In this document: positions 17,117 through 26,690 of the stretch, piece by piece
Layout of the letters: each line of letters starts with the position of its first letter
Position numbering within the stretch: position 1 is the first letter of the stretch
From: Curtobacterium sp. GC_Cur_3
Lineage (GTDB): Bacteria > Actinomycetota > Actinomycetes > Actinomycetales > Microbacteriaceae
Assembly (NCBI RefSeq): GCF_026544205.1
Contig: NZ_JALNUI010000010.1
Coordinates: 1 to 64,000, forward strand
DNA length: 64,000 bases
Direction: 5' to 3'
Translations under genes and position numbers: made by a program
The notes under the pieces: model-generated
The model's database searches: none
What the model was told of the DNA's origin: nothing
What the model saw: only the letters and a program-made list of their open reading frames with translations

Positions 17117-17827
17117 ATGACACGTCGTCACCCGTCCACGGTCCTCACAGCCTCGATCGTGATCGCGATCGGAACGACCGCGCTCCTCACCGCGTGCTCC
17201 GGCTCCGACGCCCCCGAGCCCACCCGCAGCGCGACAGCCACGCGGACCGCGTCACCCACGCCGACCCCGACGCGCACGCCGACCCCGACGACGGCCCCGA
17301 GCGCGAGCACGACCACAGCCCCGGCTCCGGCACCGGCCCCCTCGGACGACCCGAGCGGCTCCGACGACGACGGCGCCGGTCAGGGCACCGGCAACGGCAG
17401 CGGGGCCGACGCCCCGGACACGGTGGACTACGCCGCCGTCACCCAGCAGGGCGTCGCCGCGGCCGGCGGTGGGACCGTGGTTTCGCTCACCGGCTCGGGC
17501 GACAACTGGACGGTGGTGGTGGCCGGTCCGGACGGCTCCCTCACGCAGTCCGTCGTGTCCGCGACCCTGGGACGCGTGACCTCCGGTCCGTTCCCGAAGG
17601 ACTCCGACGCCGCGACGAAGACCGCGAACGCAGCGCGCGCCGCCGGACTCAAGGTCGACGCCGCGGCTGCGGCGAAGGCCGCGACGTCGGCGGTGTCCGG
17701 CACGCTCACGTCCCTGCAGCTCGGCGGGACCCGGGCCGCACCGACCTGGACCGCGTCGGTCACGGTGTCCGGCGCAGCACGCTCGGTGACGGTCAACGGC
17801 CTGACGGGCGCGGCCACGGCCTCCTGA
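17117..17827 (+). CDS. Secreted lipoprotein with PepSY-like repeats
   Basis: The protein of 236 residues starts at ATG 17117. It has a basic N-terminus, a hydrophobic stretch and a lipobox (LLTAC) with Cys at about residue 28, so it should be lipid-anchored outside the membrane. Residues ~30-90 are a Thr/Pro/Asp/Ser-rich linker. The remainder has two related segments: YAAVTQQGVAAAGG...GSGDNWTVVV, then AARAAGLKVDAAAAA...TWTASVTV. They resemble PepSY-type domains, which are small inhibitor or binding folds, but the match is by eye. Its function is unknown. Confidence 0.83.
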   Translation: MTRRHPSTVLTASIVIAIGTTALLTACSGSDAPEPTRSATATRTASPTPTPTRTPTPTTAPSASTTTAPAPAPAPSDDPSGSDDDGAGQGTGNGSGADAPDTVDYAAVTQQGVAAAGGGTVVSLTGSGDNWTVVVAGPDGSLTQSVVSATLGRVTSGPFPKDSDAATKTANAARAAGLKVDAAAAAKAATSAVSGTLTSLQLGGTRAAPTWTASVTVSGAARSVTVNGLTGAATAS

Positions 17828-17849
17828 CCGGGTCCCGCGCACCGGATCC

Positions 17850-17919
17850 GCAAGACACCGGTGTTCGTGCTCCGCGCCGCGAGCTCCCGCGGTGCGACTG
17901 CCGGACACCGGTGTCGTGC
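17850..17919. repeat. Palindrome-pair element, copy 1 (ACACCGGTGT x2, 50 bp apart)
   Basis: Arms 17850-17867 and 17902-17919 are complementary at 16 of 18 positions, and each contains the 10-bp palindrome ACACCGGTGT (17855-17864 and 17905-17914). The 40-nt interior holds a GC-rich inverted repeat (CCGCG near 17878, CGCGG near 17889). It sits in the convergent gap between the lipoprotein gene and purE. A second copy with the same spacing is at 41521-41580. It may be a terminator or a protein-binding element. Confidence 0.75.
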
Positions 17920-17954
17920 GTGCCGGACTCCGCGGAATGCGGGCCCCGCTGCGC

Positions 17955-18464
17955 TCAGAGGGCGTCGCGGAGTGCCTGCGCCTTGCCCTCGACGACCTGC
18001 TCGAGGCCGGCGGCGTACTCGGCCAGGCGGGCGGCGACGGCGGGCTCGGACGAGCCGATGATGCGGGCGGCGAACAGCCCCGCGTTCGCTGCCCCGTTGA
18101 TCGCCATCGTCGCCACCGGGATCCCGGCGGGCATCTGGACGATGGACAGCAGGGAGTCCAGACCGTCCAGGCGTGCGAGCTGCACGGGGACCCCGATGAC
18201 CGGCAGCGTCGTCACGGACGCGACCATGCCGGGCAGGTGCGCGGCACCGCCGGCACCGGCGATCACGACGCGCACGCCGCGACCCGCGGCCGCCCGACCG
18301 AAGCGCATCATCTTGTCGGGTGTGCGGTGGGCCGACACGACGTCGGCCTCGAACGGGATGCCGAGCTCGGTGAGGATGTCCGCCGCGGCGCGCATGGTGG
18401 GCCAGTCGGAGTCGGACCCCATGATGATCGAGACGAGCGGGGCGGGTGCGTTCTGGTCGGTCAC
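17955..18464 (-). CDS. purE: 5-(carboxyamino)imidazole ribonucleotide mutase (PurE)
   Basis: This 169-residue cytoplasmic enzyme converts N5-CAIR to CAIR in purine synthesis. [14 protein letters not shown] is the class I PurE nucleotide-binding signature. [11 protein letters not shown] contains the catalytic His, and [18 protein letters not shown] completes the active site. The start is GTG 18464, at the conserved N-terminus. PurK, the enzyme for the preceding step, is on the same strand but a GH6 gene lies between them. Confidence 0.97.
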   Translation of the reverse strand: MTDQNAPAPLVSIIMGSDSDWPTMRAAADILTELGIPFEADVVSAHRTPDKMMRFGRAAAGRGVRVVIAGAGGAAHLPGMVASVTTLPVIGVPVQLARLDGLDSLLSIVQMPAGIPVATMAINGAANAGLFAARIIGSSEPAVAARLAEYAAGLEQVVEGKAQALRDAL

Positions 18465-18502
18465 GACGCCGAGCCTAGCGGCAGGGCGGTGGTGGGACCG
18501 GG

Positions 18503-19840
18503 TCAGCGGACGGTGACGGTGCGGCACCCGAGCGCGGTGTCGCCCCCGGCGCCGAGGCCGGTCGCGGTGACGCACACGGTCCGCTTCCCCGACGGCACCG
18601 CGATGGTCGTCGCGTACCCGTGGGCGGCCCCGACACCGTGCGCCCGAGCGACGTCGGACCGGCGCGCCGACGCGGCGAACCGTGCGACGGTGGACTTCCC
18701 GATCGTGACGGACACGGTGACGGGCGTCGTCGTGGCGTCGCCGTCGAACGCCCAGCCGCGCACCGTGACCCGGCGGGTGGACGACGACACGACCTGGTCG
18801 ATGCGCCCGACGGGGGCGGTGGCCGGCGTCGGCGTCCCGAGCGCGGCGTTCGCCACGAGTGCCTGCGCGTACGCCGAGTACCACTTCCCCGCAGCAGGGC
18901 CGCCGTTGCACGTGCCGTCGCTCGCGCCCGGGGTCTTCACCCAGAGCAGCGCGTCGAGTCCGGTGCCGTCGGTGACGACCCGCGGCGACGTGCCGAGTCC
19001 TGCGCCCGGAGCGTTGCACCACGTGCCGTGCCATCCGGTGCCGTTGCGCGAGGTGTCGATGACGTAGTGGGAGTCACCGGTCAGGGCCGAGACCTGTTCC
19101 GCGTACGCCTGTTCGCGCGCGGTCGGGTAGTAGTTCGCGACGTTCGTGAAGAAGCCGCGCGCCGAACGGACCCCGGCAGCCTCGAGGCGGGCCGCCATGG
19201 TGGCCGGCTGCACCCAGTTCGAGTTGCCGGCGTCGAGGTAGGCGGGCACCCCGGCCGCGGTGAAGGCCGCGACCTCACGGGCGAGGATGCGCGAGCGCTG
19301 CTGCCCGAGCGCCGCGGTGCACCGCGGGTCGCCGAGCATGGCGAGGGAGTCCGGTTCGACGACGACCGCGACGCGCTTGCCCGCCACCAGGCGCACGACC
19401 TGGTCGACCCAGGCGTCGTAGGAGGTCTCGTCGAAGCCGCCGGCCGAGTAGCCACCGCAGTCCCGGTCCGGGATCGCGTACGTGACGAGCACCGCCGTCG
19501 TGCCGGTCGCGGCGGCGCCGTCGGTCGCGGCCGTGATCGTCTTCGTCAATGTCGTGCCCGTCGTCCACTCGCCGAGCCAGGTCGCGACGGGCCACCGCGC
19601 GATGGCGGCAGCCGCGGCCGAGCCCGCCGGGTCGCTCGTGCGGAGTGCCGCGGCGCTCTTCGCGGCCTCGCTCGTGGGCGAGACGTACTGGCCGGTGCCG
19701 AACAGCTGCGCCGAGGAGCGGGCGCGGACCTCCGCCGCGGAGGTGGCGGCGACCGCCGGGCCCGCGGTCCCCGGCTGGAGCACGCCACCGACCACCGCTG
19801 CGAGTGCCATCGCGGCAGCGAAGAACGTGGTGGTGCGCAT
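18503..19840 (-). CDS. Secreted glycoside hydrolase family 6 (cellulase-like)
   Basis: This 445-residue protein starts at ATG 19840 with AGGGGG upstream. A signal peptide is visible (hydrophobic residues 6-22; cleavage near AVAA at ~32). The GH6 catalytic domain (~40-345) has [16 protein letters not shown] (Asp127, the modulating acid) and [12 protein letters not shown] (Asp164, the proton donor). [19 protein letters not shown] and [10 protein letters not shown] also fit. Family members cleave beta-1,4-glucan in plant cell walls. The last ~95 residues, beginning [17 protein letters not shown], form a beta-sandwich-like C-terminal domain common in secreted actinobacterial proteins; no CBM2 is visible. 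Whether it is endo- or exo-acting cannot be told. Confidence 0.94.
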   Translation of the reverse strand: MRTTTFFAAAMALAAVVGGVLQPGTAGPAVAATSAAEVRARSSAQLFGTGQYVSPTSEAAKSAAALRTSDPAGSAAAAAIARWPVATWLGEWTTGTTLTKTITAATDGAAATGTTAVLVTYAIPDRDCGGYSAGGFDETSYDAWVDQVVRLVAGKRVAVVVEPDSLAMLGDPRCTAALGQQRSRILAREVAAFTAAGVPAYLDAGNSNWVQPATMAARLEAAGVRSARGFFTNVANYYPTAREQAYAEQVSALTGDSHYVIDTSRNGTGWHGTWCNAPGAGLGTSPRVVTDGTGLDALLWVKTPGASDGTCNGGPAAGKWYSAYAQALVANAALGTPTPATAPVGRIDQVVSSSTRRVTVRGWAFDGDATTTPVTVSVTIGKSTVARFAASARRSDVARAHGVGAAHGYATTIAVPSGKRTVCVTATGLGAGGDTALGCRTVTVR

Positions 19841-19965
19841 GCGTGGCCCCCTGGCTGGTCCGGTGCTGACCCTCCATGGCACCACGCGGTGCATCGTGCA
19901 ACCAGCGCCAGTCCGGGTGGCACCCGACGGGGTGTCAGCGGCGGGGCGTCACCGTCGCCGGGCGC

Positions 19966-21102
19966 TCAGTCGTCGAAGTGCGACGCCGCCGAACGAGCGC
20001 GGTACACGACGTCGTCGACGTCCTCGCCGGTGACCGTGACGTGGCCGATCTTCCGACCGGGGCGCGGCGCCTTGCCGTAGAAGTGGTACTTCGCCTCGGG
20101 GAAGGCGGCGAGCGCCCCCGGGTACCGCGCGGCGAGGTCACCGTCGGCGGGGCCCCCGAGCACGTTCACCATGACCGCGGTCGGTGCGTTCATGCCCGTC
20201 GCGCCGAGCGGCAGGTCGAGCACGGCCCGCAGGTGCTGCTCGAACTGGCTCGTCGTCGCGCCGTCGATGGACCAGTGCCCGGTGTTGTGCGGCCGCATCG
20301 CGAGCTCGTTGACGAGGATCCGCTCGTCGTCGGTCTGGAAGAGCTCCACCGCGAGGACGCCCGTCACGCCGAGCTCCTCCGCCACCCGCACCGCGATCGA
20401 CTCGGCGAGGTCGGCGATCCGGCCGGCGCTGTCGGGCGCGGGGGCGATGACCTCGGCGCACACGCCGTCGCGCTGCATGGTCTCGACGAGGGGCCACGCG
20501 ACGATCTCGCCGGACGGTCGCCGGGCCACGGACTGCGCGAGCTCACGGGTGAAGCTGACGAGTTCCTCGGCGAGGAGCGCCTGCTCGCTGCCGGACTCGG
20601 CGACGGCGGTGAACCAGTCCTCGACCTCGGCCGGGTCGGACACGACCCGCACGCCCTTGCCGTCGTAGCCCCCGCGGGGCGTCTTCACGACCGCGCGACC
20701 GCCGTGGTCCGCGATGAACGCGCGCAGCTCGTCGGGGTCGTGCACGGACGCCCAGTCCGGCACCGGAAGACCGAGTTCGGTGAGTCGGGTCCGCATGGTG
20801 ATCTTGTCCTGCGCGACCGCGAGGGGTGCCGGGCCCGGACGCACGGCGACCCCGGCGTCGACGAGGGCACGGAGCACGTCCTGCGGCACGTGCTCGTGGT
20901 CGAACGTGACGACGTCGACGTCCCGCGCGAAGGCCAGGACCGTGTCGACGTCGTGGTAGTCGCCCTCCGCCGTGGCCGCGATGGCCGCGGACATGCCCGG
21001 CCCCTCGGCGAGCACCCGGATGTCGATCCCGAGCTCGACCGCCGCCGGCACCATCATCCTGGCCAGCTGTCCGCCACCGATCACGCCGACGCGCAAGGTC
21101 AT
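19966..21102 (-). CDS. purK: 5-(carboxyamino)imidazole ribonucleotide synthase (PurK)
   Basis: This 378-residue ATP-grasp enzyme carboxylates AIR to N5-CAIR using bicarbonate. RVGVIGGGQLARMM is the N-terminal signature. VTFDHEHVP, VVKTPRGGYDGKGV and ILVNELAMRPHNTGHWSIDG are the ATP-grasp and metal-binding segments. The start is ATG 21102 with GGAAGGAA upstream; the upstream in-frame extension is not conserved. It is separated from purE by the GH6 gene, with a 125-nt gap on this side. Confidence 0.97.
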   Translation of the reverse strand: MTLRVGVIGGGQLARMMVPAAVELGIDIRVLAEGPGMSAAIAATAEGDYHDVDTVLAFARDVDVVTFDHEHVPQDVLRALVDAGVAVRPGPAPLAVAQDKITMRTRLTELGLPVPDWASVHDPDELRAFIADHGGRAVVKTPRGGYDGKGVRVVSDPAEVEDWFTAVAESGSEQALLAEELVSFTRELAQSVARRPSGEIVAWPLVETMQRDGVCAEVIAPAPDSAGRIADLAESIAVRVAEELGVTGVLAVELFQTDDERILVNELAMRPHNTGHWSIDGATTSQFEQHLRAVLDLPLGATGMNAPTAVMVNVLGGPADGDLAARYPGALAAFPEAKYHFYGKAPRPGRKIGHVTVTGEDVDDVVYRARSAASHFDD

Positions 21103-21233
21103 CCTGAACGTTCCTTCCGCACTGCTCCGGGTTGACCGGAGGAGCGCCCGTCTACAGTTCTCGAGGTCGCCGCGGCGATCCCTGCCGTCCACTCCGGTCG
21201 GCCAGCGTCAACTCTACGGACCCAGGAGGACAG

Positions 21234-21767
21234 GTGCGGCGTCTCATCGCACAGCTGGCCCGCTTCGGCGTCGTCGGCGCGGTCGGCTTCGTCGTCGACA
21301 CCGTGCTCTTCAACGTGCTCCTCGCGACGGTGCTGCGGCCCGAGGACGTGGCCGCCGGACCGGTCATCGCCAAGGTGATCTCGACGGCCGTGGCGATCTT
21401 CGTCAACTGGGTGGGCAACCGGCACTGGACCTTCCGCGACCAGCGGCGGTCGGCCACGGCGAAGGAGGGTGTCGAGTTCGTCGTGGTGTCGCTCGGCGGC
21501 CTGGCGATCTCGATCGGCTGCCTCGCGGTGTCCCACTACGTGCTCGGGTTCACCTCCGCGTTCGCTGACACCGTCTCCGGCAACGTCATCGGCCTGGTCC
21601 TCGGCACCGCGTTCCGGTTCTGGCTCTACCGGGTGTGGGTGTACCGCCCCGACCGGGACGCCGGTCACGACTCCGGGCGCGAAGCCGACCAGGACGACCC
21701 GCCCGAAGCCGACCAGGACGACCCGCGCGAGGCCGACCGGGGCCCCGAGCGGACGCTCGTCGGCTAG
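21234..21767 (+). CDS. GtrA-family membrane protein with acidic repeat tail
   Basis: This 177-residue protein has four membrane helices: FGVVGAVGFVVDTVLFNVLL, KVISTAVAIFVNWVGNRHW, VEFVVVSLGGLAISIGCLAV and VIGLVLGTAFRFWLYRVWV. GtrA-like proteins are thought to move undecaprenyl-phosphate-linked sugars across the membrane. The start is GTG 21234 with AGGAGG at 21223-21229. The cytoplasmic tail has 2.5 copies of an EADQDDP-type repeat, encoded by a tandem 21-bp repeat. Its stop overlaps that of ugd on the other strand through a shared CTAG. Confidence 0.9.
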   Translation: MRRLIAQLARFGVVGAVGFVVDTVLFNVLLATVLRPEDVAAGPVIAKVISTAVAIFVNWVGNRHWTFRDQRRSATAKEGVEFVVVSLGGLAISIGCLAVSHYVLGFTSAFADTVSGNVIGLVLGTAFRFWLYRVWVYRPDRDAGHDSGREADQDDPPEADQDDPREADRGPERTLVG

Positions 21768-23071
21768 CGGCCCATCCCGCGCACCGTGAAGCCGGCGGCG
21801 GTCCAGGCGTCGCGGTCCAGGCAGTTCCGGCCGTCGACCACGACCGGGTTCTGCACGAGACCGGCGACCACGGTCGGGTCGAGCTCGCGGAACGCGTTCC
21901 ACTCGGTCAGCACGAGCACCAGGTCGGCGCCACGGAGTGCCTCGTCCGCGATGTCGACGTAGTGGACCTCGGGGTGGATGCGGGCGGCGGTGCCGTTCGC
22001 CTCGGGGTCGTACGCCGACACGACGGCGCCGAGCTCGTGCAGCCGTGCGGTGATGTCGAGCGCCGGGGAGTCGCGGACGTCGTCCGAGTTCGGCTTGAAG
22101 GCGAGCCCGAGGACGGCCACGTGCTTGCCGGTGACGTCGCCCCCGAGCAGCTCCTCGGCGAGGGTGACGACGTGCGCGCGACGCCGCAGGTTGATGGCGT
22201 CGACGTCGGCCAGGAACGCGAGCGACTCCCCCACGCCGAGCTCGGTCGCCCGGGCCTGGAACGCGCGGATGTCCTTCGGCAGGCACCCGCCGCCGAACCC
22301 GAGGCCGGCGTTCAGGAACTTCCGACCGATGCGGGCGTCGTGCCCGATGGCGTCGGCGAGCGCCGTGACGTCGGCACCGACGACCTCGGCGATCTCGGCC
22401 ATCGCGTTGATGAAGGAGATCTTCGTCGCCAGGAACGCGTTCGCGCTGACCTTGACGAGCTCGGCGGTGGCCAGGTCGACCACCAGGCGTGGGGTCCCCT
22501 CGGCCAGGGTCGTGGCGTAGACCTCGTCGAGGGCGGCGACGGCGGACTCGCCCGCGGCACCCGACGGCACGCCGTAGACCAGGCGGTCCGGGGAGATGGT
22601 GTCCTGCACGGCGAAGCCCTCGCGGAGGAACTCGGGGTTCCAGACGAGCGTCGCGCCGGGCACGGCCTCGGACAGGGACGCCGCCAGGCGGGCGGCGGTG
22701 CCCACGGGGACGGTGGACTTGCCGACGACGAACTCGTCCGCGGCCACGTACTGCGTCAGCGCGGCCACGGCGGCGTCGACGTACGTCAGGTCGGCGGCGC
22801 CGGTCGGGCCCTGCGGGGTGCCGACGGCGACGAAGTGCACGCGGGCCCCGGCGACCTCGGACATGTCCGTGGTGAAGCGGATCCGCCCGGACCCGATCGC
22901 CTCCGCGAGGATCTCGGGGAGTCCCGGTTCGAAGAACGGGGCGTCGCCGGCGGCGAGCCGCTCGATCTTCACCGGGTCGACGTCGACCGCGACGACCTCG
23001 TGTCCGAGTTTGGCCATGGAGGCGGCGTGCACGGCACCGAGGTACCCGCAGCCGATGACAGAGATACGCAC
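21764..23071 (-). CDS. ugd: UDP-glucose 6-dehydrogenase
   Basis: This 435-residue NAD-dependent enzyme oxidises UDP-glucose to UDP-glucuronate, a precursor for uronic-acid-containing glycans. RISVIGCGYLGAVHAA is the NAD motif, NPEFLREGFAV the substrate segment, and GFGGGCLPKDI contains the catalytic Cys. The start is ATG 23071. It shares a CTAG stop overlap with the convergent GtrA-like gene. With GtrA it suggests a small second glycan module apart from the rml block. Confidence 0.95.
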   Translation of the reverse strand: MRISVIGCGYLGAVHAASMAKLGHEVVAVDVDPVKIERLAAGDAPFFEPGLPEILAEAIGSGRIRFTTDMSEVAGARVHFVAVGTPQGPTGAADLTYVDAAVAALTQYVAADEFVVGKSTVPVGTAARLAASLSEAVPGATLVWNPEFLREGFAVQDTISPDRLVYGVPSGAAGESAVAALDEVYATTLAEGTPRLVVDLATAELVKVSANAFLATKISFINAMAEIAEVVGADVTALADAIGHDARIGRKFLNAGLGFGGGCLPKDIRAFQARATELGVGESLAFLADVDAINLRRRAHVVTLAEELLGGDVTGKHVAVLGLAFKPNSDDVRDSPALDITARLHELGAVVSAYDPEANGTAARIHPEVHYVDIADEALRGADLVLVLTEWNAFRELDPTVVAGLVQNPVVVDGRNCLDRDAWTAAGFTVRGMGR

Positions 23072-23089
23072 GGGAAGACGGTACCGGAA

Positions 23090-23653
23090 CTACCGGCGGT
23101 GCACGTCGCCCCACGACGGCCGGTCGGGTCCGCCGACGATCTCGTCCCAGTCCGGTTCGCGGTGGCGCCGCCGGGCCTCGTGGGCCTCCACCATGTCGTG
23201 CAGCACGGCGACGACCAGGTCCGCGTGGGGCACGTCGGCGAGCACCACGGCCGGGTCGTCCCCGGGGAACACGAGCACGTCCCCGGAGCGGAACAGCCCC
23301 TGCAGTCCGCGGCGCCGCACGGTCACGTCGTACCCGCGCGAGTGCAGCAGCTCCCGCCGGGTCCTGGTGCCGAGGCCGTGCACGACGACCAGCCGCCGGG
23401 TGGTGACCACGTAGCGGCGGGTCATCCACCGGACGAGCGGCACGACGCCGCCGACCAGGACGAGCGCGAGGACGAGGACCGCGATCACGGCGTTCACCCA
23501 CGCGTACTGCGCCCGGAACACGCCGAACCCGAAGCCACCGGCAGCGGCCACGAGCACGACGAAGACCGCCGGGCGCACCAGGCTCCGCGCGTGCGGCCGC
23601 AGCCGCGCGACGACGCGTTCTGGCGGGGGCTCGGCGGTCATGGCGTCATGCAT
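23090..23653 (-). CDS. PH-domain (bPH2-like) membrane protein
   Basis: This 187-residue protein has two membrane helices (~28-45 and ~55-76). MTRRYVVTTRRLVVVHGLGTRTRRELLH then begins a bacterial PH-like domain (PF03703 type) that ends near residue 150, and an acidic-basic tail follows. Such proteins are found next to birA and acyl-CoA carboxylase genes in many actinobacteria, but their job is unclear. ATG 23653 overlaps birA by 8 nt; ATG 23641, just after the birA stop, is an equally good start. Confidence 0.83.
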   Translation of the reverse strand: MHDAMTAEPPPERVVARLRPHARSLVRPAVFVVLVAAAGGFGFGVFRAQYAWVNAVIAVLVLALVLVGGVVPLVRWMTRRYVVTTRRLVVVHGLGTRTRRELLHSRGYDVTVRRRGLQGLFRSGDVLVFPGDDPAVVLADVPHADLVVAVLHDMVEAHEARRRHREPDWDEIVGGPDRPSWGDVHRR

Positions 23654-24494
23654 ACCGCAGGTGGGTGACGTCCCCGACGGCGACGCCCCTGCTCACACCG
23701 TCTCGATCCCGGATCGTGATGCGGCCGTCGTCGTCGATCCCGGTGGCGTCCGCCTCGACGACGCTGCCGTCCGGCAGCTCCAGGCGGACCCGCGCGCCGA
23801 TGGTGCCGCAGACGGCCCGGACGTGCGACCGGACCGCGTCGGCGTCCGCACCGCCCGTCGTCAGGGCGACCACGGCCTCCCGGACGCCCGTGAGGAAGCC
23901 GGACAGGACCGCGTCTGCCAGGTCGGCCGCGTCACCGGTCGCGCCGGCCGCCAGGAGCGAGGTCGCGTTCGGCGTCGGCAGCGCGTCGGCCGGGATGGTG
24001 AGGTTCACGCCGGCCCCGACGACGACCGCACCGTCGTCCGCGACCTGGCAGAGGATCCCGCAGACCTTGCGGCCGTCGACCAGGACGTCGTTGGGCCACT
24101 TCACGAGCACCCGTTCCGTCCCATGCGGACGGGAGGCCCGACTCGCGTCCGCCCCGTCGGCCCGGTCCTCAGGTGTCGGCTCCAGGGCCGCGAGCACGGC
24201 GTCGCGCATCGCTGCGCCCGCCACGAGCGGCAGCCAGCCGCGGTCGCGGTCGGTGAGGTCGGCGCGCACCAGGACGCTGGCGGCGAGGGTCTGCCCGGTC
24301 GGCGCGGTCCACGAGCGGTCGAGACGGCCGCGACCGGCCGTCTGGTCGAGCGTCGCGACGACGCTGCGGTCCGGCAGGCCGGACGCTGCCTGCAGCAGGT
24401 CGGCGTTGGTCGACCCGGTGGACTGCCGGATGTCGAGGACCGCTCCCGAGGACGCGACGACGGCGCGGGAACGCGGGAGTTCGGGTGTGGACAT
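23646..24494 (-). CDS. birA: Biotin-[acetyl-CoA-carboxylase] ligase (BirA)
   Basis: This 282-residue enzyme activates biotin with ATP and attaches it to the Lys of BCCP domains; its likely target here is the BC-BCCP protein encoded at 32281-34056. The biotin/AMP loop is TAGRGRLDRSW, followed by VKWPNDVLVDGRKVCGIL and VVVGAGVNLT. The C-terminal SH3-like domain is present (GARVRLELPDGSVVEA). No N-terminal helix-turn-helix exists, so it should not act as a repressor as E. coli BirA does. The start is ATG 24494. It diverges from accD. Confidence 0.95.
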   Translation of the reverse strand: MSTPELPRSRAVVASSGAVLDIRQSTGSTNADLLQAASGLPDRSVVATLDQTAGRGRLDRSWTAPTGQTLAASVLVRADLTDRDRGWLPLVAGAAMRDAVLAALEPTPEDRADGADASRASRPHGTERVLVKWPNDVLVDGRKVCGILCQVADDGAVVVGAGVNLTIPADALPTPNATSLLAAGATGDAADLADAVLSGFLTGVREAVVALTTGGADADAVRSHVRAVCGTIGARVRLELPDGSVVEADATGIDDDGRITIRDRDGVSRGVAVGDVTHLRYA

Positions 24495-24556
24495 GCGTGC
24501 AAATGTACGGGCAGGAACCGTGCGGGTCCTCCAACGGCCCGGTCTCGGCACGCCGG

Positions 24557-24562
24557 TAGGGT
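24557..24562 (+). promoter_or_regulatory. Promoter -10 (TAGGGT) for a leaderless accD mRNA
   Basis: TAGGGT is followed by 6 nt and then GTG 24569, so the predicted first transcribed base is the G of the start codon. No Shine-Dalgarno sequence fits in between. Leaderless mRNAs of this form are common in actinobacteria. Confidence 0.6.
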
Positions 24563-24568
24563 GAGCGG

Positions 24569-26164
24569 GTGACTCAAGGTGACACCCCCGATCTCTCCAC
24601 GACGGCCGGCCGGCTCGCCGACCTCCGCGTGCGGTACCACGAAGCCGTGACCGCAGCGGGCGAAGCCGCCATCGCGAAGCAGCACGCCAAGGGCAAGACG
24701 ACGGCGCGCGAGCGGATCGCGCAGCTCCTCGACGAGAACTCCTTCGTCGAGCTCGACGAGTTCGTCCGGCACCGCACCCACGCCTTCGGCATGGAGGCCA
24801 AGCGGCCCTACGGCGACGCGGTCGTCACCGGCTTCGGCACGATCCACGGCCGCCAGGTCGCCGTGTACGCGCAGGACTTCACCGTCTTCGGCGGCTCCCT
24901 CGGCGAGGTCGCCGGCGAGAAGATCATCAAGGTGATGGAGCACGCCCTGAAGACGGGCGTGCCGATCATCGGCATCCTCGACTCCGGCGGTGCCCGCATC
25001 CAAGAGGGAGTGGTCGCGCTCGGCAAGTACGGCGAGATCTTCCGCCTCAACACCGCGGCCTCCGGGGTCATCCCGCAGATCTCGATCGTGATGGGGCCGG
25101 CCGCCGGCGGCGCGGTCTACTCCCCCGCGCTGACCGACTTCGTGATCATGGTCGACAAGACCAGCCACATGTTCGTCACCGGCCCCGACGTCATCAAGAC
25201 CGTCACGGGCGAGGACGTCGGCTTCGAGGAGCTCGGCGGCGCCCAGACACACAACGCGATCTCCGGCGTCGCGCACTACCTGGCCGACGACGAGTCCGAC
25301 GCGCTCGACTACGCGAGGTCGCTCATCGGGTTCCTGCCGGACAACAACCTCTCCGACGCCCCCGCGTACGACGTCGCCCCCGAGCTCGAGACCACCGACG
25401 CCGACCGCGAGCTCGACCTCGTCATCCCGGACTCCACGAACCAGCCGTACGACGTCACCCAGATCATCGAGCACGTGGTCGACGACGGGGACTTCCTCGA
25501 GGTCCAGCCGCTCTTCGCGCCGAACATCCTCATCGGCTTCGGCCGGGTCGAGGGCCGCACGGTCGGCATCATCGCGAACCAGCCGCAGGCGATGGCCGGC
25601 ACGCTGAACATCGACGCCGGTGAGAAGGCCGCGCGCTTCGTCCGGTTCTGCGACGCGTTCGGCATCCCGATCCTGACCCTCGTCGACGTGCCCGGGTACC
25701 TGCCCGGCACCGACCAGGAGTGGACCGGGGTCATCCGCCGCGGCGCCAAGCTCCTGTACGCCTACGCCGAGGCCACCGTCCCGCTCGTCACCGTCATCAC
25801 CCGCAAGGCCTACGGCGGCGCGTACATCGTGATGGGCTCGAAGCAGCTCGGCGCCGACATCAACCTGGCGTGGCCGACCGCCGAGATCGCCGTGATGGGT
25901 GGTCAGGGCGCGGTGAACATCCTGTACCGGTCGGAGATCAAGCGCGCCGAGGACGCTGGCGAGGACGTCGCCGCCGTGCGCTCCCGCCTGGCGAACGAGT
26001 ACACGTACAACGTGGCCTCGCCGTACCTGGCGGCCGAACGCGGCGAGCTCGACGGCATCATCCAGCCGCACGCCACCCGCGTCTCCGTCATCAAGGCGCT
26101 CCGGGCGCTCCGGGGCAAGCGCGCGACGCTGCCGCCCAAGAAGCACGGGAACATCCCCCTGTGA
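24569..26164 (+). CDS. accD: Acyl-CoA carboxylase beta subunit (carboxyltransferase)
   Basis: This 531-residue biotin-dependent carboxyltransferase carboxylates acetyl- or propionyl-CoA. The crotonase-like N half has [21 protein letters not shown]... and [19 protein letters not shown]. The oxyanion holes are in [13 protein letters not shown] and [14 protein letters not shown], and the C-terminal end is KHGNIPL, as in PccB/AccD5-type proteins. The start is GTG 24569 (leaderless). It is coupled by GTGA to the epsilon gene. Substrate choice (acetyl, propionyl or longer) depends on one residue position that I cannot assign with confidence. Confidence 0.95.
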   Translation: MTQGDTPDLSTTAGRLADLRVRYHEAVTAAGEAAIAKQHAKGKTTARERIAQLLDENSFVELDEFVRHRTHAFGMEAKRPYGDAVVTGFGTIHGRQVAVYAQDFTVFGGSLGEVAGEKIIKVMEHALKTGVPIIGILDSGGARIQEGVVALGKYGEIFRLNTAASGVIPQISIVMGPAAGGAVYSPALTDFVIMVDKTSHMFVTGPDVIKTVTGEDVGFEELGGAQTHNAISGVAHYLADDESDALDYARSLIGFLPDNNLSDAPAYDVAPELETTDADRELDLVIPDSTNQPYDVTQIIEHVVDDGDFLEVQPLFAPNILIGFGRVEGRTVGIIANQPQAMAGTLNIDAGEKAARFVRFCDAFGIPILTLVDVPGYLPGTDQEWTGVIRRGAKLLYAYAEATVPLVTVITRKAYGGAYIVMGSKQLGADINLAWPTAEIAVMGGQGAVNILYRSEIKRAEDAGEDVAAVRSRLANEYTYNVASPYLAAERGELDGIIQPHATRVSVIKALRALRGKRATLPPKKHGNIPL

Positions 26165-26433
26165 CGGGGGCGAAGCCCGGAGCGGCGGCCGGCGACGTCG
26201 GTGCCGTCGCCGACGTCCGTGCTGTCCCGGACGTCCGTGTCGTCGCCGGTGACCCCACACCGGAGGAGCTCGCCGCCGTCGTCGCCGTGCTCCAGCACCA
26301 GGCCGACCAGGCGGCTGCAGCGGGTCCCGCACGCGTCGAGGTGTCCCCCCGGGTCGGGTGGGAGTCCGCCGCGCGCGGCCTCCGCGGTCCGCTGCCCCAC
26401 GGCCCCGGAGCGTGGTCACGGTCCCTCCGCTGA
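26161..26433 (+). CDS. accE: Acyl-CoA carboxylase epsilon subunit
   Basis: This 90-residue protein starts at GTG 26161 inside a 4-nt overlap with accD. Residues ~25-45 ([16 protein letters not shown]) are the short helix typical of actinobacterial AccE/PccE (PF13822), which stabilises the alpha-beta carboxylase complex. The conserved C-terminal W and GPGAW features are present. The first ~24 residues are a repetitive [14 protein letters not shown] stretch encoded by GACGTCCGTG repeats, unlike the acidic N-terminus of other family members. Confidence 0.87.
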   Translation: MTGAKPGAAAGDVGAVADVRAVPDVRVVAGDPTPEELAAVVAVLQHQADQAAAAGPARVEVSPRVGWESAARGLRGPLPHGPGAWSRSLR

Positions 26434-26690
26434 CCCGGATGCGCCCCCGGGGGACGGCAACCGCCCTGGTTGTACCCCTCGCGTACCCTCCGGTATCCGC
26501 GTTGCAGCGTGCACTTCCGCACACCCGCACCCCTCGACTGGGGGGCACGAAACGCCGATGCGGACAGAACCGGCAGGAATTGTCCCCCATAATGACGACT
26601 GACACGAGGCGTGGCAGCAGGCATAGTAATCAGTGTTCGGTGTCCTTCCCAGAAGAACATCGTCGATCAGTGGCCGACTAGGGTACGACG

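Noticed and set aside
24101..26605. Very long open frame on the minus strand opposite accD and accE.
   Set aside because: It lies antisense to clearly recognised accD/accE/birA genes, has Arg/Asp/Val-rich composition typical of the reverse frame of GC-rich genes and no domain resemblance.
26591..26680. A possible ~29-residue peptide (starting MTTDTRRGSRHSNQCSV) in the accE-downstream gap.
   Set aside because: No ribosome site, no conservation test possible and its end coincides with the -10 of the candidate small RNA; kept only as a weak alternative.
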